NCBI RefSeq assembly: GCF_003122325.1
Contig: NZ_QFBC01000015.1
Span: 108,429-172,428, forward strand
DNA: 64,000 bases
Source: Rhizobium album
GTDB taxonomy: Bacteria > Pseudomonadota > Alphaproteobacteria > Rhizobiales > Rhizobiaceae
Reading direction: 5' to 3'
The number at the start of each line of letters is the position of its first letter. Within the stretch, counting starts at the first letter, position 1. The notes beneath the pieces were generated by a model. It worked only from the letters and a program-made list of their open reading frames with translations. It had not been told where the DNA came from and did no database searches. Positions 38,304 through 47,354 of this stretch are shown in pieces. The translations under genes and the position numbers were made by a program.

Positions 38304-38551
38304 CTCAGCCTCTTTTGAATATCACCCTGTGACAGACATAATGCCGTTTTCCTGAGAAGAAAATACGTTTCGTCATCTATGCCGCGTGACGTTTTCCGGA
38401 GGCCCCCGGTCGAAGCGATCGGTTGGCTGACGGCGCTGCTACCGAGGGATCACAGCATAGCGGCGATGCTCAAGGCAGGGCAAAATCTTTCGAACGTCCG
38501 CAAGTCGCTGTTTGGATATCTTCGCATAGATCAGATCCTGCGCCGCTGCGG
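38304..38551. other. Non-coding stretch
   Basis: About 250 nt between the XRE gene and the glxB remnant. Short open frames exist on both strands, but none has a start signal or a recognisable family; probably promoter sequence of the XRE gene plus debris. Confidence 0.4.
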
Positions 38552-38719
38552 CAGGGCGCCCTCCAGCGCCTGACCCAGACCCTTGCCTTGGGCCATCTCC
38601 GAGGTGAGATAGGCGGCCGCGACTTCCGAGTCGTTCTGCGTCTCGAAAGTCATGCCTTTGCGCGCCAGGTCGTGACGCAGATTGTTGTGGTTGGACAGCG
38701 ATCCATTGTGCACGAGGCA
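38552..38719 (-). pseudogene. glxB-like (class-II glutamine amidotransferase) remnant
   Basis: The minus strand reads CLVHNGSLSNHNNLRHDLAR, KGMTFETQNDSEVAAAYLTS, EMAQGKGLGQALEGAL, closely matching the middle of GlxB/N-methylglutamate-synthase subunit A-type amidotransferases (NGSLSNHNxLR.. ND(S/T)EVAA). Just before the Cys codon the expected Gln codon is TAG (38720-38722), a nonsense change from CAG. Both ends, including the N-terminal catalytic Cys, are gone. The 235 nt between here and the aldehyde dehydrogenase stop (38720-38954) hold no gene that I recognise. Confidence 0.75.
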
Positions 38720-38954
38720 CTAGTCGGCTCGGCGCCGACGATGCATTGCTTGTGATCGACGATACCGCCTTGCCCGGGAAGGGTTAAGCATCCGGCCGGT
38801 TTCGGCGCCGCAATATGCCTCGACACCGCGCATGCGAGCCAATGGCCAGACGCTGGTATCGCTGGCACTTGCACGAGACGAGGTTTGCCTGCCGGTATAG
38901 TCGTCCACGCAGAAGGTTCCCCCTCTGCATGGACATTCATTTCAGGCCGAAGCA

Positions 38955-40382
38955 TCAATCCCCGTAGCCGACGACACTCTTGATCTCGAGGAAATCGTGG
39001 ATGCCGAAATCGGCATATTCGCGGCCGTTGCCCGACTGCTTGTAGCCGCCGAACGATGCCATCGTGTCCCAGTCGGGATAATTGAGATAGACCGAACCGG
39101 CGCGCATGCGCGATGCCACGCGACGGGCTCTTGCGATATCGGTTGACTGGACGTAGGCGGCGAGGCCGTAGACGGTGTCGTTGGCGATGCGGATCGCGTC
39201 TTCCTCATCTTCGTAGGAGATGATCGACAGGACCGGACCAAAAATCTCTTCCCGGGCGATCGTCATCTCAGGCGTGACGTTGCCGAAAACCGTCGGGCGG
39301 ATGTAGTAGCCGCGGTTGAGGCCTTCCGGTCGCCCCGGACCGCCGGTCACGAGAGTAGCTCCCTCCTCGATTCCCGTCTCGATCAGACGCTGAATCTTGT
39401 CGAACTGGATATCGCTCACGACGGGACCGAGATTTGTGTCTTCCGCGTTCGGATCGCCGGTGCGGAAGGCGTCCGCAGCAACCTTTGCGATGGCAAGCGC
39501 CTCCTCGTGGCGCGCACGCGGAACCAGCATGCGTGTCGGCGCATCGCAGGACTGCCCGGTATTGCTAAAGCAGCCGCGGACGCCCTTTGTAACCGCGGTC
39601 TCGAAATCGGCATCCGGAAGGATGATGTTGGCCGACTTGCCGCCGAGCTCCTGTGCAACGCGCTTGACCGTGTCGGCAGCAGCCTTCGCGACGATGATGC
39701 CAGCCCTGGTCGAGCCGGTGAAGGAGACCATGTCGACATCGGGATGCGAGGCCATGATCTGGCCGACGTCCGCACCTGTGCCGTTGACGAGATTGAACAC
39801 GCCCTTGGGCACGCCTGCGGCATGCATGACCTCGGCGAAGACGATGCCGGAAATCGGCGCGATTTCCGATGGCTTGAGCACGACGGTGCAGCCGGCGGCA
39901 ATGGCCGGCGCCACCTTGCAGACGATCTGGTTGAGCGGCCAGTTCCACGGCGTGATGAGTGCGCAGACGCCGATCGGCTCCTTGACCACCATCGTGCTGC
40001 CGCGCTTTTCGCTGAACTCGTAGGTTTCGAACGCCTTGATGGTGGATTCGAGATGTCCCCGCCCGGCCCAGGCCTGCGCATCACGGGCAAAGGCCAGCGG
40101 CGCCCCCATCTCGGACGACACGGCCTGCGCGATATCTTCGAAACGTTCGAGATAGACCTCATGGATGCGCTTCAGGAGCGCTAGCCGTTCGGCAGGCGAC
40201 GTCCGTGAAAAGGTTTCGAAGGCCGCTTTGGCGGCGGCAACGGCCTTGTCCACGTCGGCCGCGGAGCCGACCGCGATTCGGGTGAAGGCCTCTTCGGTTG
40301 CCGGATTGATCACATCGAGCGTCTTGGGAGAAACCGGCGATACCCATTCGCCGTCGATATAGAAATGTTCGTGATAGCTCAT
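38955..40382 (-). CDS. NAD(P)-dependent aldehyde dehydrogenase
   Basis: A 475-aa ALDH. NAD fold with PWNWPLNQIVCKVAPAIAAG and the SFTGSTRAG turn; general base Glu in QELGGKSANI; catalytic Cys in FSNTGQSCDAPTRM; late motif EEIFGPVLSIISY. ATG at 40382 (MSYHEHFYIDGEW); open frame further upstream has no similarity. Last gene of the minus-strand amine operon. It would oxidise the aldehyde released by the upstream amine dehydrogenases to a carboxylate. Confidence 0.92.
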   Translation of the reverse strand: MSYHEHFYIDGEWVSPVSPKTLDVINPATEEAFTRIAVGSAADVDKAVAAAKAAFETFSRTSPAERLALLKRIHEVYLERFEDIAQAVSSEMGAPLAFARDAQAWAGRGHLESTIKAFETYEFSEKRGSTMVVKEPIGVCALITPWNWPLNQIVCKVAPAIAAGCTVVLKPSEIAPISGIVFAEVMHAAGVPKGVFNLVNGTGADVGQIMASHPDVDMVSFTGSTRAGIIVAKAAADTVKRVAQELGGKSANIILPDADFETAVTKGVRGCFSNTGQSCDAPTRMLVPRARHEEALAIAKVAADAFRTGDPNAEDTNLGPVVSDIQFDKIQRLIETGIEEGATLVTGGPGRPEGLNRGYYIRPTVFGNVTPEMTIAREEIFGPVLSIISYEDEEDAIRIANDTVYGLAAYVQSTDIARARRVASRMRAGSVYLNYPDWDTMASFGGYKQSGNGREYADFGIHDFLEIKSVVGYGD

Positions 40383-40429
40383 CGAGCTGTCCTTTCTGTC
40401 ATTGTTTGAAGGCGTTCTTCCGCAAAACC

Positions 40430-41587
40430 TCACGCGAGGACGATGCCGCCTTCGATGATCGGTCCCGTCTTTTCGAAACGATCGAGTGCAAATGGCTTCA
40501 TGCGACGGTCGATCCGGCCTTTTGCGATCGCCTCCGCCAACAGCCTGCCGGCGGCCGGCGCGCCGGCAAAGCCGTAGGACCAGCCGGCCGAGAACCAGAG
40601 GTCCTTCAGGTCCGGATGCTCGCCCAGAAGCGGCGCGTAGTCCGTCGAGGCATGGAACTGTCCGGCCCAATGGCGCAGGATGCGCACCTCGCCGAGCTGC
40701 GGGAACATCTCCAGATAGACTTTCGCCATGTTGGCCATGACAGGCACGTCGACTTTCAGGGACATGCGCGGTCTTTCCGGCACCTCGGTTCCCCCCACCA
40801 CTTCGCCCCGCGCGGTCTGGTGGAAATAGGCCAGGCTGTCGATCAGCGCGATGGCGGGCTTGATCAGCGGTCGCGTCGGCTCAAGCGCCATCGCTTCGAT
40901 GCGCATGCCGAAGCCGTTGAGCGGCACGGCGGCCATTGCCGCGATATCAGGATTGTTCGGACCGGCGCAGGAGACGACGCAATCGGCCTCGATCCTGTGA
41001 TCGCCGACCAGCACCGCACTGACGCGAGGCCCGGTGCGCTCCAGGCCGGAAATCTTCGTTCGGTAGCGAACATCGACACCATTGCGCTGGCAGAATGCCA
41101 GCAGGCCCTTCATGACCGCGTGGTGCGGCGCCACACCGCCCTCCGGCTGGTGCTGCACGGCGCGGACGCGGGCCTTGTTGATCGCCGGAAGCAGATCGTC
41201 GATCTCGCGACGCGACAGCATCCGGCTGTTGACGCCCAGGCTCTGCTGAACCTTCAGCCCTTCGAGCAGCATCGCTTCGCTCTTTTCGGCCTCGGAGACC
41301 ACCGAGTAGCCGCGCTGGGTGAACATGACGTTCTCGCCGAGGCGCTTCGACCAGCTTCGCCATTCTTCGACGGTCAGGATGAACAGTTCCGTCCATGGCA
41401 CCGACGCAAAACCCGGCCGGATGAGCGTGCCATTGCGGCCCGAAGCGCCGCCCTGCCAATAGCCGGCATCAAGGACGAGGATGTCCTTGTGTCCGCGTTC
41501 GACCAGGTTGAAGGCAACGGAGAGGCCCTGGACGCCACCACCGATGATGACGACGGAGGCGCGTTTGGGAAGCGGCAACGTATTCAT
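40430..41587 (-). CDS. FAD-dependent amine oxidoreductase, HcnC/SoxB-like small subunit
   Basis: A 385-aa DAO-family flavoprotein: N-terminal ASVVIIGGGVQGLSVAFNLV Rossmann motif, GGASGRNGTLIRPGF (flavin contact), C-terminal LWFSAGWSYGFAGAPAAG. Homologues are the beta subunits of opine oxidases, hydrogen-cyanide synthase (HcnC) and hydroxyproline/sarcosine dehydrogenases. Its ATG overlaps the stop of the large-subunit gene, so the two form a complex. It oxidises a C-N bond of a secondary amine or amino acid; substrate unknown. Confidence 0.85.
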   Translation of the reverse strand: MNTLPLPKRASVVIIGGGVQGLSVAFNLVERGHKDILVLDAGYWQGGASGRNGTLIRPGFASVPWTELFILTVEEWRSWSKRLGENVMFTQRGYSVVSEAEKSEAMLLEGLKVQQSLGVNSRMLSRREIDDLLPAINKARVRAVQHQPEGGVAPHHAVMKGLLAFCQRNGVDVRYRTKISGLERTGPRVSAVLVGDHRIEADCVVSCAGPNNPDIAAMAAVPLNGFGMRIEAMALEPTRPLIKPAIALIDSLAYFHQTARGEVVGGTEVPERPRMSLKVDVPVMANMAKVYLEMFPQLGEVRILRHWAGQFHASTDYAPLLGEHPDLKDLWFSAGWSYGFAGAPAAGRLLAEAIAKGRIDRRMKPFALDRFEKTGPIIEGGIVLA

Positions 41588-43050
41588 TGGTCAGGCTCCA
41601 CCAGTGCTGCAAGTCCTGCCGCCTGCGCGACGGTGATCGACCGGCGTGGCGGCCGGTGCGTCGGGCGGGCGAACATCTCCGGCTCGACGCCGATGCGGGC
41701 GGCCAACAGCGCCAGCATGTTTTCCCAGCAGGGAAAACCCTGGCAGGTTCCCATGCCGCAGGAAGTAAGCCGCTTCAGCACCTCCGGGTCCGTCTCTCCC
41801 GCATCGATATGGCAATAGAGTTCACCGGCCGTGACATCCATGCAGGGGCAGACCAGCGTGTCCGGATGCACGTGCCGCGCGGCGTGAATGCGTTCATCGC
41901 CGCGCGCCGCGGCGCCGACAATGGAAAACGACTGCGGCAGCGGGTGGGCCTGAACCTGAAACATTCCCTCGCCCGACGCCTGGAAGCCGAGACTCGGGTC
42001 CGCCCGCCATGGTCCGGCGTGAACCACGGCATCACAGCGGATCTGCGTGCCGGCACGGATGCCTGTCACGCGCCGCCGCCCCATGATTTCAGAGAGTTCG
42101 GCAACCGGCCCGCGATGGACGACATCGACGCCGAGGGCAGCGAGTTTTTCGGCAATATCCATCTCTGCTCCGGTGCCCACCACCGCAACGCGCTGGCCGG
42201 CCATCACACGATGCACGGCCGCAAGCTGCAGGGCGGCATACGCATCCAGAACGCCCGGCAACTGGCTGCCCCTGACCATCGGCGGGATCGAGCGGCGTCC
42301 CGTCGCCAGAACGGTTTTCCTCGGCACGAATGCGACCGCACCGCGCCGATTATCATGCGGTGCGCCGACCATGAGGGCACCGTCCCGATAGGCGCCGAAC
42401 AGCTCCATGCCCGGGAAGAGACGGACCCGGGGATCGAGAATTTCGAGCGTCGCCCCCATGGACGAGGCAAAGCGGGCGAGGCTGTCCCCTCGCGTCACGA
42501 GTGCCACGGTCCCGCCGCGTTCCGCGTGTCTGTTGGCTTCCGCAATTCCGGCAGGTCCTCCACCGACGACGAGGCAGTCCACGTCCAGGCGTTCGCCGGC
42601 GACAGCCGTTGCGGCGAGGGATGTGTCGGCCGGACGGGCGACGCCGGCGAGATTTGCCATGGCCCTCTCGGCGAGGCGGTAGGCAAGGCCGCTTTTCGGC
42701 ATCCATGCGCCATGCTCGAACCCGCCGTAGACGAGTTTCGGCGGCAGTGCCTGGGCAAGGCGCAGGAGATCGAAGCGCGGCGAAGGCCAGGTATTCTGCA
42801 TTTCGACGACAAGGCCCGCCTCGACCGCCACCTGATCGATACGTACGTTCGGGCGGCCATTGACACGGGCCAGCACGCCGGTCGGATAGGAGCCGCTGTA
42901 ACCGAGCGGGCGATGGACCTTCCGCGACCGTGCAAGCGTGGTGATGCCCGCGCGCCAAAGGGCTGCCGCAACGCTGTCGCCGGAACGGCCGGTAACAGGC
43001 GTCCCGTTCCAGAGAAAGGTTACCTCGATCTGCCGGTTGTTTTGCTCCAT
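41584..43050 (-). CDS. Sox/Hcn-like large subunit with NAD(P)/FAD and BFD [2Fe-2S] domains
   Basis: A 488-aa electron-transfer subunit. N-terminus (1-100) resembles the SoxA alpha-subunit start (FLWNGTPVTGRSGDSVAAAL, RKVHRPLGYSGSYPTG) but lacks the four plant-ferredoxin cysteines. The middle (about 135-400) is a pyridine-nucleotide-disulfide oxidoreductase fold (DCLVVGGGPAGIAEANRHAE; second GVVGTGAEM-like site). The C-terminus is a BFD-type [2Fe-2S] domain with CPCMD and SCGMGTCQGFPC. This is the opine-oxidase A/HcnB class with an added SoxA-like head. Partner of the 40430-41587 product. Confidence 0.85.
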   Translation of the reverse strand: MEQNNRQIEVTFLWNGTPVTGRSGDSVAAALWRAGITTLARSRKVHRPLGYSGSYPTGVLARVNGRPNVRIDQVAVEAGLVVEMQNTWPSPRFDLLRLAQALPPKLVYGGFEHGAWMPKSGLAYRLAERAMANLAGVARPADTSLAATAVAGERLDVDCLVVGGGPAGIAEANRHAERGGTVALVTRGDSLARFASSMGATLEILDPRVRLFPGMELFGAYRDGALMVGAPHDNRRGAVAFVPRKTVLATGRRSIPPMVRGSQLPGVLDAYAALQLAAVHRVMAGQRVAVVGTGAEMDIAEKLAALGVDVVHRGPVAELSEIMGRRRVTGIRAGTQIRCDAVVHAGPWRADPSLGFQASGEGMFQVQAHPLPQSFSIVGAAARGDERIHAARHVHPDTLVCPCMDVTAGELYCHIDAGETDPEVLKRLTSCGMGTCQGFPCWENMLALLAARIGVEPEMFARPTHRPPRRSITVAQAAGLAALVEPDQ

Positions 43051-43076
43051 ATCCCCCTCCCCTGTATCGTAGTGTC

Positions 43077-44183
43077 TCAGGCGCCGATAATGACGATATC
43101 GTCCGGCGACCAGGCCATGCCGATCCTGTCCCCGGCCTTCATGCCGGCGATCCCTGCGATATCGCGGCTGCGGATATTGATCTTGCTGCCGTCGTTCATC
43201 CGCACCACGAGCCGGTATTCGACGCCGAGATAGATCTTGTCCTCGATCATGCCTTCACCGGCATTGCCGCTTTCGGAACCGGCCTCCACGGCGCGGATCC
43301 GCTCCGGTCGAAGGACGACGCAGACGTTCTGCGCCGCGGCAACGGCTTGCGCCCGCGGATCGCCTGCCGGCAGACGGGCGCCCCAGCCGTTCCCTTCGAC
43401 CACCACGCCATCAGGCATGGCACGCACCTTGCCACGCAAGAGGTTTGCCTCGCCGATGAAGTCCGCGACGAATTCGGAGCACGGCTGCTGATAAAGCTCG
43501 TTTGGACTGCCGATCTGCTCGAGGCAGCCATCCTTGAAGATGGCGATGCGGTCGCTCATGACCAGCGCCTCTTCCTGATCATGCGTGACGGAGACGACGG
43601 TTGCGCCCACCTGCCGGGTGATATGCATGATCTCGATCTGCATCTGCCCGCGAAGCTTCTTGTCGAGGGCTGCCATCGGCTCGTCCAGAAGCACGATGTC
43701 CGGCTTGAAGACCAGCGCCCGGGCGAGCGCGACACGCTGCTGCTGCCCGCCGGACATTTCTTTCGGATAGCGCTTGGCACAATGCGCCAGGCCGACGATC
43801 TCCAGCATCTCCATGCTGCGCTTTTCACGCTCGGCACGCCTGATGCCGCGGGTCTCCAGGGGATAGGCGACATTCTCGAGGACGGTCATATGCGGGAAGA
43901 GCGCGTAGTCCTGGAACATCATGCCGATGTTGCGCTTCTGCGGCGGCACGCCCGTCATGTCACGACCGTCGATCAGCAGGCGGCCGGCGGTCGGCTGGAT
44001 GAAACCGGCGATGGCGCGCAGAGACGTGGTCTTGCCGGATCCCGAAGGCCCCAGCATCGTCAGGAACTCCCCCTTGCGCAGCTCGAAGGAGATATTGTCG
44101 AGGGCCTTTACGGGCCCGTAGAGCTTCGAGACGCCTTCGAGCTTCATGGCCGTGCCGGCGGTGGTCTGGAGAGAGGCGTTCAT
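43077..44183 (-). CDS. PotA-type ABC transporter ATPase
   Basis: A 368-aa ATPase: Walker A LGPSGSGKTTSLRAIAG, signature MSGGQQQRVALARAL, Walker B IVLLDEPMAALDK, switch SVTHDQEEAL, C-terminal TOBE domain (from about 285). Spermidine/putrescine or opine/iron class. Overlaps the PotC-like gene by 4 nt. Powers the importer made of the products of 44180-44959, 44961-45848 and 45918-46928. Confidence 0.93.
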   Translation of the reverse strand: MNASLQTTAGTAMKLEGVSKLYGPVKALDNISFELRKGEFLTMLGPSGSGKTTSLRAIAGFIQPTAGRLLIDGRDMTGVPPQKRNIGMMFQDYALFPHMTVLENVAYPLETRGIRRAEREKRSMEMLEIVGLAHCAKRYPKEMSGGQQQRVALARALVFKPDIVLLDEPMAALDKKLRGQMQIEIMHITRQVGATVVSVTHDQEEALVMSDRIAIFKDGCLEQIGSPNELYQQPCSEFVADFIGEANLLRGKVRAMPDGVVVEGNGWGARLPAGDPRAQAVAAAQNVCVVLRPERIRAVEAGSESGNAGEGMIEDKIYLGVEYRLVVRMNDGSKINIRSRDIAGIAGMKAGDRIGMAWSPDDIVIIGA

Positions 44184-44959
44184 GGCCTGGCTTCCCTGAA
44201 TTTATATGAAAGGAGGACGCCGAGCGCCGACAGAAAGATCAGGATGGCCGCGACGGCGGCCGTGGCCGGATCGAGATTGGTTCGAACCTGGTTCCAGATC
44301 ATGATCGGCACGGTGCGGGTCTGCGCATCGGCCAGGAACAGCGCGATGACGACCTCGTCCCACGAGGTGATGAATGCGAACACGGCACCGGACAGCACGC
44401 CCGGCATGATCAGCGGCAGCGTGACGCGCCGGAAGGTGAACCAGCGGCTCGCCCCCAGGCCAAGGCTGGCCGGCGCCAGCGAAGGGTTGACCATGCCGGC
44501 GCTGGCAAGCACGGAGACGACGACGAACGGGATCGCGAGCACCGTGTGCGCCAGGACAAGCCCCAGCCGCGTCGCGACGAGGCCCCAGCCCGAGAACACC
44601 ATGTACATGCCGACGGCAAGCACGATGACCGGTGTGATCATCGGGCTGAGAAGCAACCCCATCACCAGCGCCTTGCCGCGGAAACGATGGGCGTGAAGGG
44701 CGAGCGCGGCAGCCGTGCCGATGACGGTGGCGAGCGTTGCGGCGGCGACCGCGACAAGGAGGCTGTTGACCAGAGCGCTTTGCCAGTCGGCGGCGCCGAT
44801 GACCTTTCCATACCAATCGAGCGTGAAGCCCACCGGCGGAAACTCCAGCGTCGTTGTCGTCGTAAACGACATCGGCACGATGATCAGGGTCGGCAGGAGC
44901 AGGAACAGCGCCGTCAAGCCAACGACGAGCCAGAAGAGAATGCGCCTCAGCTTGTCCAT
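44180..44959 (-). CDS. PotC-type ABC permease
   Basis: A 259-aa permease with six hydrophobic helices; the EAA loop is around APASLGLGASRWFTFRRVTLPLIMPG. Second membrane subunit of the polyamine/opine-type importer. It starts one nt after the PotB-like stop and its stop overlaps the ATPase start. Confidence 0.92.
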   Translation of the reverse strand: MDKLRRILFWLVVGLTALFLLLPTLIIVPMSFTTTTTLEFPPVGFTLDWYGKVIGAADWQSALVNSLLVAVAAATLATVIGTAAALALHAHRFRGKALVMGLLLSPMITPVIVLAVGMYMVFSGWGLVATRLGLVLAHTVLAIPFVVVSVLASAGMVNPSLAPASLGLGASRWFTFRRVTLPLIMPGVLSGAVFAFITSWDEVVIALFLADAQTRTVPIMIWNQVRTNLDPATAAVAAILIFLSALGVLLSYKFREARP

Positions 44960-44960
44960 G

Positions 44961-45848
44961 TCACATCCCGTCCTTCGACCGGCCGCGGAGTTGAAGCGCC
45001 GTGCGAACGGCGCCGAAAAGCCCGAAGGCGACGGCCGTCAGCACCATGAGGACGACCGCAAGCGCCGCGCCAAGGCCGAAATTGAGCTGTTCGTTGAACT
45101 GGCCGGCGATCATCTGCGCGATCATCATGTCGCGCGGGCTGCCGAGCAGGGCCGGCGTGATGTAGAAGCCCAGCGCCAGCGTGAATGCAAGAATGGCGGA
45201 GGCCATGACGCCCGGCAGAGACAGCGGGAAATAGATCCGGGCAAATCCCTTCAACCAGCTGGCGCCGCAGATGGACGATGCCTCCATGAGACGGAGATCG
45301 ATCTTCTTCATGACGGTGTAGAGCGGCAGGACGGCGTAAGGCAGAAGGATGTGGACCATGCCGATCATCACCCCGAACGGCGTGCGGATCAGCCGGACCG
45401 GCTTTTCGATCAAGCCCGTGGCGATCAGAAAGTCGTTGATGAGGCCGCTGTTCTGCAGCAGCACGATCCATGAAAAACTACGCAACAACAGACTCACCCA
45501 GAACGGGATGAGCAGCGCGATCGTCAGGACGAGAAGGATCGCCCGCCCGCCATGCGCCATGGCATAGGCATAAGGATAGGCAACGGCGACGGTGACCACC
45601 GTCACGATAAGCGACACCCGAAATGTCTCGCCGATCACCCGCAGGAAGACGGGTGTCGTGAAGATCTGCTCGTAATATTCGATGCTGCCGCCCGGTAGCG
45701 AAATCGCCACGAGCTTTAGCAACGGAAAGACGAAGAAAAGCGCAAGGAACAGGATCGCCGGTGCAATCAGCCAGAAGGCCGGCGGAACCCGAAACGTCCG
45801 TGGTGCAGTCGCTACGGGCAGGCCGCGATCGTTGGTTGAGACAGTCAT
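44961..45848 (-). CDS. PotB-type ABC permease
   Basis: A 295-aa permease; the start is taken at the ATG at 45848 (MTVSTNDRGLPVATAP), as the upstream extension is not family-like. Helices from APAILFLALFFVFPLLKL onward; EAA loop around ICGASWLKGFARIYFPLSLPGV. First membrane subunit of the importer. It follows the binding-protein gene by about 70 nt that contain a hairpin. Confidence 0.92.
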   Translation of the reverse strand: MTVSTNDRGLPVATAPRTFRVPPAFWLIAPAILFLALFFVFPLLKLVAISLPGGSIEYYEQIFTTPVFLRVIGETFRVSLIVTVVTVAVAYPYAYAMAHGGRAILLVLTIALLIPFWVSLLLRSFSWIVLLQNSGLINDFLIATGLIEKPVRLIRTPFGVMIGMVHILLPYAVLPLYTVMKKIDLRLMEASSICGASWLKGFARIYFPLSLPGVMASAILAFTLALGFYITPALLGSPRDMMIAQMIAGQFNEQLNFGLGAALAVVLMVLTAVAFGLFGAVRTALQLRGRSKDGM

Positions 45849-45876
45849 CGTATGTCCGAACACGAAGTTGAAGCAG

Positions 45877-45902
45877 GACCCGCCCACGCCTGCGGGCGGG
45901 TC
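45877..45902 (-). promoter_or_regulatory. Intercistronic hairpin after the polyamine-type binding protein
   Basis: GACCCGCCC (45877-45885) and GGGCGGGTC (45894-45902) pair perfectly over 9 bp with an 8-nt loop. No T-run follows on the minus strand. Likely an mRNA-stabilising stem between the binding-protein and permease genes. Confidence 0.6.
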
Positions 45903-45917
45903 GCATGCCGGTTTGCC

Positions 45918-46928
45918 TTACTGGAGGAGCCATTCCTGGAAACGAAGATCGACCTTCGCGCCGTTTTCGGCCCACCAGTCGGCATTCATCAGAACGCGGG
46001 TGTCGAGGTGGTCCGTCGGCAGGCTGCCCTTGAACTTAGCGTCAACCGAAGCGAGCGCGTTCTTGTTGGACGGGCCATAGGGCATGTACTTGGTGAACTC
46101 GATCTGCTGGGCCGGCTCGGTAAAGAAGCTGATGGCCTTCATTGCCGCTTCCTTGTTCCTGGTGCCCTTCGGCACCACCCAGTATCCGGTCTGGGACGTC
46201 CAGTTGGTCCAGTCAATCTTGATGCCCTTTTCCGCGACGTTCACCGCGCGCCCGACCCAGACGAGCGCCATGCTCGCCTCGCCGCTCGACAGCAGCTGCT
46301 CCGACTGCGAACCGCTTTCCCACCAGACGAGATCGTCCTTGATCGTATCGAGCTTCTTGAGCGCACGCTCCACGTCGATCGGGTAAAGCTCTTCCGGCTT
46401 CACGCCGTCGGCAATCAGAGCCACCTCGAAAATCCCGGAGGCGGCATACTTCCAGACGGCACGCGAGCCGGGAAATTTTTCGGTGTTGAAGAAGTCTGCA
46501 AAACCCTTCGGCGCCTCGCCGCCAAATTCCTCGGCATTGTAGGCCAGCACGGTGCCCTCGATGTCCGAAGCCACGCGGTAGGTGCCTGCCGCGCCGTCGA
46601 TGAATTTCGACTTGTCGACGACGGAATAGTCGATCGGCTCCAGCCACTGCGCGTCGGCGTCGAGGCCGAAGCTGTCATCGGTCAGCAGCAGGTCCAGCGT
46701 GACATTGCCGGTTTCCACCATGGCCTTCAGCTTGGCATTGCTTGACGAGCTGTCCTCGACGATTTTGATATCCGGATTCTGCGCCATGAACGGCTGGAAG
46801 TAGGATTTCGACTGGGCTTCCTGGTAGACGCCCCCATAGCTCGAAATCGTCAGGGTCGTATCGGCGGCATTGACGGCCGTGCCCGCAAGAAGCGTGGCCA
46901 TCGCTGTGAGTGCAAGGATATTACGCAT
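45918..46928 (-). CDS. Polyamine/opine-type ABC substrate-binding protein
   Basis: A 336-aa periplasmic protein with the Sec signal MRNILALTAMATLLAGTAVNAA. The mature part begins LTISSYGGVYQEAQSKSYFQ, the PotD/SBP_bac_8 pattern seen in opine, putrescine and 2-aminoethylphosphonate binding proteins; MALVWVGRAVNV and WVVPKGTRNKEAA follow. Ligand unknown; the downstream amine dehydrogenases and ALDH suggest an amine or amino-acid conjugate. Confidence 0.9.
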   Translation of the reverse strand: MRNILALTAMATLLAGTAVNAADTTLTISSYGGVYQEAQSKSYFQPFMAQNPDIKIVEDSSSSNAKLKAMVETGNVTLDLLLTDDSFGLDADAQWLEPIDYSVVDKSKFIDGAAGTYRVASDIEGTVLAYNAEEFGGEAPKGFADFFNTEKFPGSRAVWKYAASGIFEVALIADGVKPEELYPIDVERALKKLDTIKDDLVWWESGSQSEQLLSSGEASMALVWVGRAVNVAEKGIKIDWTNWTSQTGYWVVPKGTRNKEAAMKAISFFTEPAQQIEFTKYMPYGPSNKNALASVDAKFKGSLPTDHLDTRVLMNADWWAENGAKVDLRFQEWLLQ

Positions 46929-46984
46929 GTTCAGTTCCCCATCCTTCTGCTTTGGAATCTTTCGACGTTGAATGTGCCAGCGGG

Positions 46985-47338
46985 CTAGACGGCCGCCTGG
47001 ACGGCGATCTCGACGAGAATGTTCTCGGCGGCGAGATTGGCCTCCACCGTCGCCCTGGCGGGCAATGCGGTTTCCGGAATCCAGTCCTCCCAGGCCTTGT
47101 TCATCGCTGCGAAATCCGCGACGACATGCTTCAGCCAGACCTGCGCGAAGAGAATCCTGGACTTGTCGGTTCCCGCTTTGGCAAGCAGCTCGTCGATGCG
47201 CGCCAGCACCTGCGCGGTCTGGCCGGCGGCGTCCTGGCTGCGATCGGCCGGAACCTGGCCGGTGACATAAGCGATGCCGTTGTGGACCAGCACGTGGCTC
47301 AGGCGCTTGCCGTTGGGTTCAAAGCGTTGAATGGACAT
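46985..47338 (-). CDS. RidA family imine/enamine deaminase
   Basis: A 117-aa YjgF/YER057c/UK114 protein (AYVTGQVPADRSQDAAGQTA, LFAQVWLKHVVADFAAMNKAW, PARATVEANLAAENILVEIA; the Arg in PARATVE is the usual ligand Arg). RidA hydrolyses reactive imines made by flavin amine oxidases to keto compounds plus ammonia. Its place inside this operon fits removal of imines from the FAD enzymes at 40.4-43 and 48.3-49.6 kb. Confidence 0.9.
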   Translation of the reverse strand: MSIQRFEPNGKRLSHVLVHNGIAYVTGQVPADRSQDAAGQTAQVLARIDELLAKAGTDKSRILFAQVWLKHVVADFAAMNKAWEDWIPETALPARATVEANLAAENILVEIAVQAAV

Positions 47339-47354
47339 GCAGTCTCCTTGGCGT

